Below, in pieces: positions 6,026 to 6,976 of a stretch of DNA of 6,976 bases (its first letter is position 1; each line of letters begins with the position of its first letter). Below the pieces are notes generated by a model. That model worked only from the letters and a program-made list of their open reading frames with translations. It searched no databases and was not told the origin of the DNA. The translations under genes were made by a program, and so were the position numbers. Location of the stretch: assembly GCA_023430145.1 (NCBI GenBank), contig JAEZCD010000132.1:1-6976 (forward strand), in the 5' to 3' direction. The stretch comes from Pseudomonadota bacterium. Lineage in GTDB: Bacteria > Pseudomonadota > Alphaproteobacteria > Rhizobiales > Methylopilaceae.

Positions 6026-6976
6026 GTGCCGCATTTCACCGCGATCCGCCTTCTCGGCAGGTCCGCCGGCCTCGCGCTCGTTCTCGCCGGCGTCGCCGTT
6101 CCCGCTTCCGCTGCCGCCGTCGTCGACGGCACCTACGACATCACGGTCGGCGGCTTCGGCGTCGGTGTCGGCGTCTTCAAGGCGATGCTCGGCGAGCGGG
6201 CCTACACGGCGACCGTGACCATGCGGCTGACCGGGCTCGCCCGCTTCATGTCGGACGGCCATGGCGCCGCGAGCTCGGTCGGCGTCGTCACCAATGCGCG
6301 CCCGGTGCCGGCGAACTATTCGCTCTCGACGACCTCCGGAAAATACACGCAGACGATTCGCATGGGGCTGCTCGGCGGCGCCGTTCGCGTACTGAACGTC
6401 ACCCCGACGCCGCGGCTGCGGCCCGACACCGTGCCGGTGACGCTGGCGCATCGCCGCGGCATCGTCGATCCCGTCGGCGCGCTCGTCATGCCGATGGCCG
6501 GGAACGGCGATCTGCTGTCGCCGGGCGCCTGCCAGCGCAACCTGCCGGTCTTCGACGGCCGCCAGCGATTCGACATCCGTCTGACCTATGATCGCATGGA
6601 CAAGGCGACGGGAACCGGAAAGTCGACGTATTCGGGCCCCGTCGTCGTTTGCCGGGCGAGCTATCTGCCGGTCGCCGGCCATCGGTTGCGACCCGGCGCC
6701 GGCAGGCAGCCCGCGACCACGGCCGAGGTGTGGCTCGCGCCGGTCGTCGGCACCCGCGTCCTCGTGCCGTGGAAGATCTCGGTGAACACCGCGTCCGGCC
6801 AGGCGGTCATCCAGGCCCGTACGCTCGCCATTCGCGGCACCGCGGAGCCGGCCGAGCCACGGACGCAGGTGCCGGCCGAGACGCGGCGCGACATCCGCCG
6901 CGCGGAGCTGCGACCGGCCATCCAGCCCGACAAGCCCGCCGAGGCGAAGCCCGTCATCGAGCCGGGGCCGCCGGTG
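6026..6976 (+). CDS. Secreted DUF3108 protein (3' end outside window)
   Basis: An open frame of 317 codons continuing past the window edge. I choose GTG 6026, with GGAG at 6012-6015 and 10 nt spacing, because it gives a clean signal peptide: basic residues to R12, core AGLALVLAGVAV, and cleavage near PASA-A (29/30). An in-frame ATG at 5954 would add 24 residues rich in Arg, Gly and Ser, has no ribosome site, and would bury the signal. The body from about D34 resembles DUF3108, a beta-rich periplasmic or outer-envelope family of unknown function: GTYDITVGGFGVGVGVFKA, then SSVGVVTNARPVPANYS, GIVDPVGAL, FDGRQRFDIRLTYDR and YSGPVVVCRASYLPVAGHR. C169 and C209 may form a disulfide. The sequence turns Pro/Glu/Arg-rich after about residue 272, a probable linker or tail. 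It follows the small membrane protein gene by 115 nt. Confidence 0.85.
   Translation, partial: MPHFTAIRLLGRSAGLALVLAGVAVPASAAAVVDGTYDITVGGFGVGVGVFKAMLGERAYTATVTMRLTGLARFMSDGHGAASSVGVVTNARPVPANYSLSTTSGKYTQTIRMGLLGGAVRVLNVTPTPRLRPDTVPVTLAHRRGIVDPVGALVMPMAGNGDLLSPGACQRNLPVFDGRQRFDIRLTYDRMDKATGTGKSTYSGPVVVCRASYLPVAGHRLRPGAGRQPATTAEVWLAPVVGTRVLVPWKISVNTASGQAVIQARTLAIRGTAEPAEPRTQVPAETRRDIRRAELRPAIQPDKPAEAKPVIEPGPPV

Noticed and set aside
4921..6682. Two long minus-strand frames (239 and 434 codons) opposite the PepSY-like, membrane protein and DUF3108 genes
   Set aside because: Low-complexity arginine-rich products without ribosome sites, overlapping three plus-strand genes that have ribosome sites, signal peptides or hydrophobic helices.

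Overview
The window is GC-rich DNA, very probably from an alphaproteobacterium of the Hyphomicrobiales (Rhizobiales) type. The grounds are the high GC content with very long antisense open frames, frequent GTG starts, a rhizobial-style Bfd protein, REP-like palindromes with TGGAT...ATGACG ends, and two AT-rich inverted repeats matching the alphaproteobacterial Irr box (iron control element) at the iron-storage genes. I cannot name a genus.

Layout: (1) positions 1-200 hold no gene but a cluster of three small palindromic repeats. (2) Positions 201-3197, minus strand, hold a polysaccharide deacetylase followed downstream by an Uup-type ABC-F ATPase. (3) Positions 3462-3890, plus strand, divergent from the deacetylase, hold a small DUF2934 protein with a histone-H1-like Ala/Lys tail. 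It converges on the iron genes across a strong hairpin at 3906-3937. (4) Positions 4004-4845, minus strand, hold bfd then bfr. Bacterioferritin stores iron and Bfd takes part in reducing and releasing it. Each gene has an Irr-box-like element just before its start. (5) Positions 5143-6976, plus strand, hold three envelope genes: a secreted PepSY-like protein, an 88-residue two-helix membrane protein, and a secreted DUF3108 protein that runs off the window.

Most genes are recognisable household or envelope functions. The best-supported regulatory observation is the pair of Irr boxes, which suggests that bfd and bfr are controlled separately by iron/haem status although they are adjacent and co-oriented. 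Two further points deserve attention: the cysteine-rich C-terminal extension of Bfd, and the family of short palindromes whose stems differ while staying paired. I found no phage, IS element, CRISPR array, tRNA or rRNA, and no convincing new multi-gene system.
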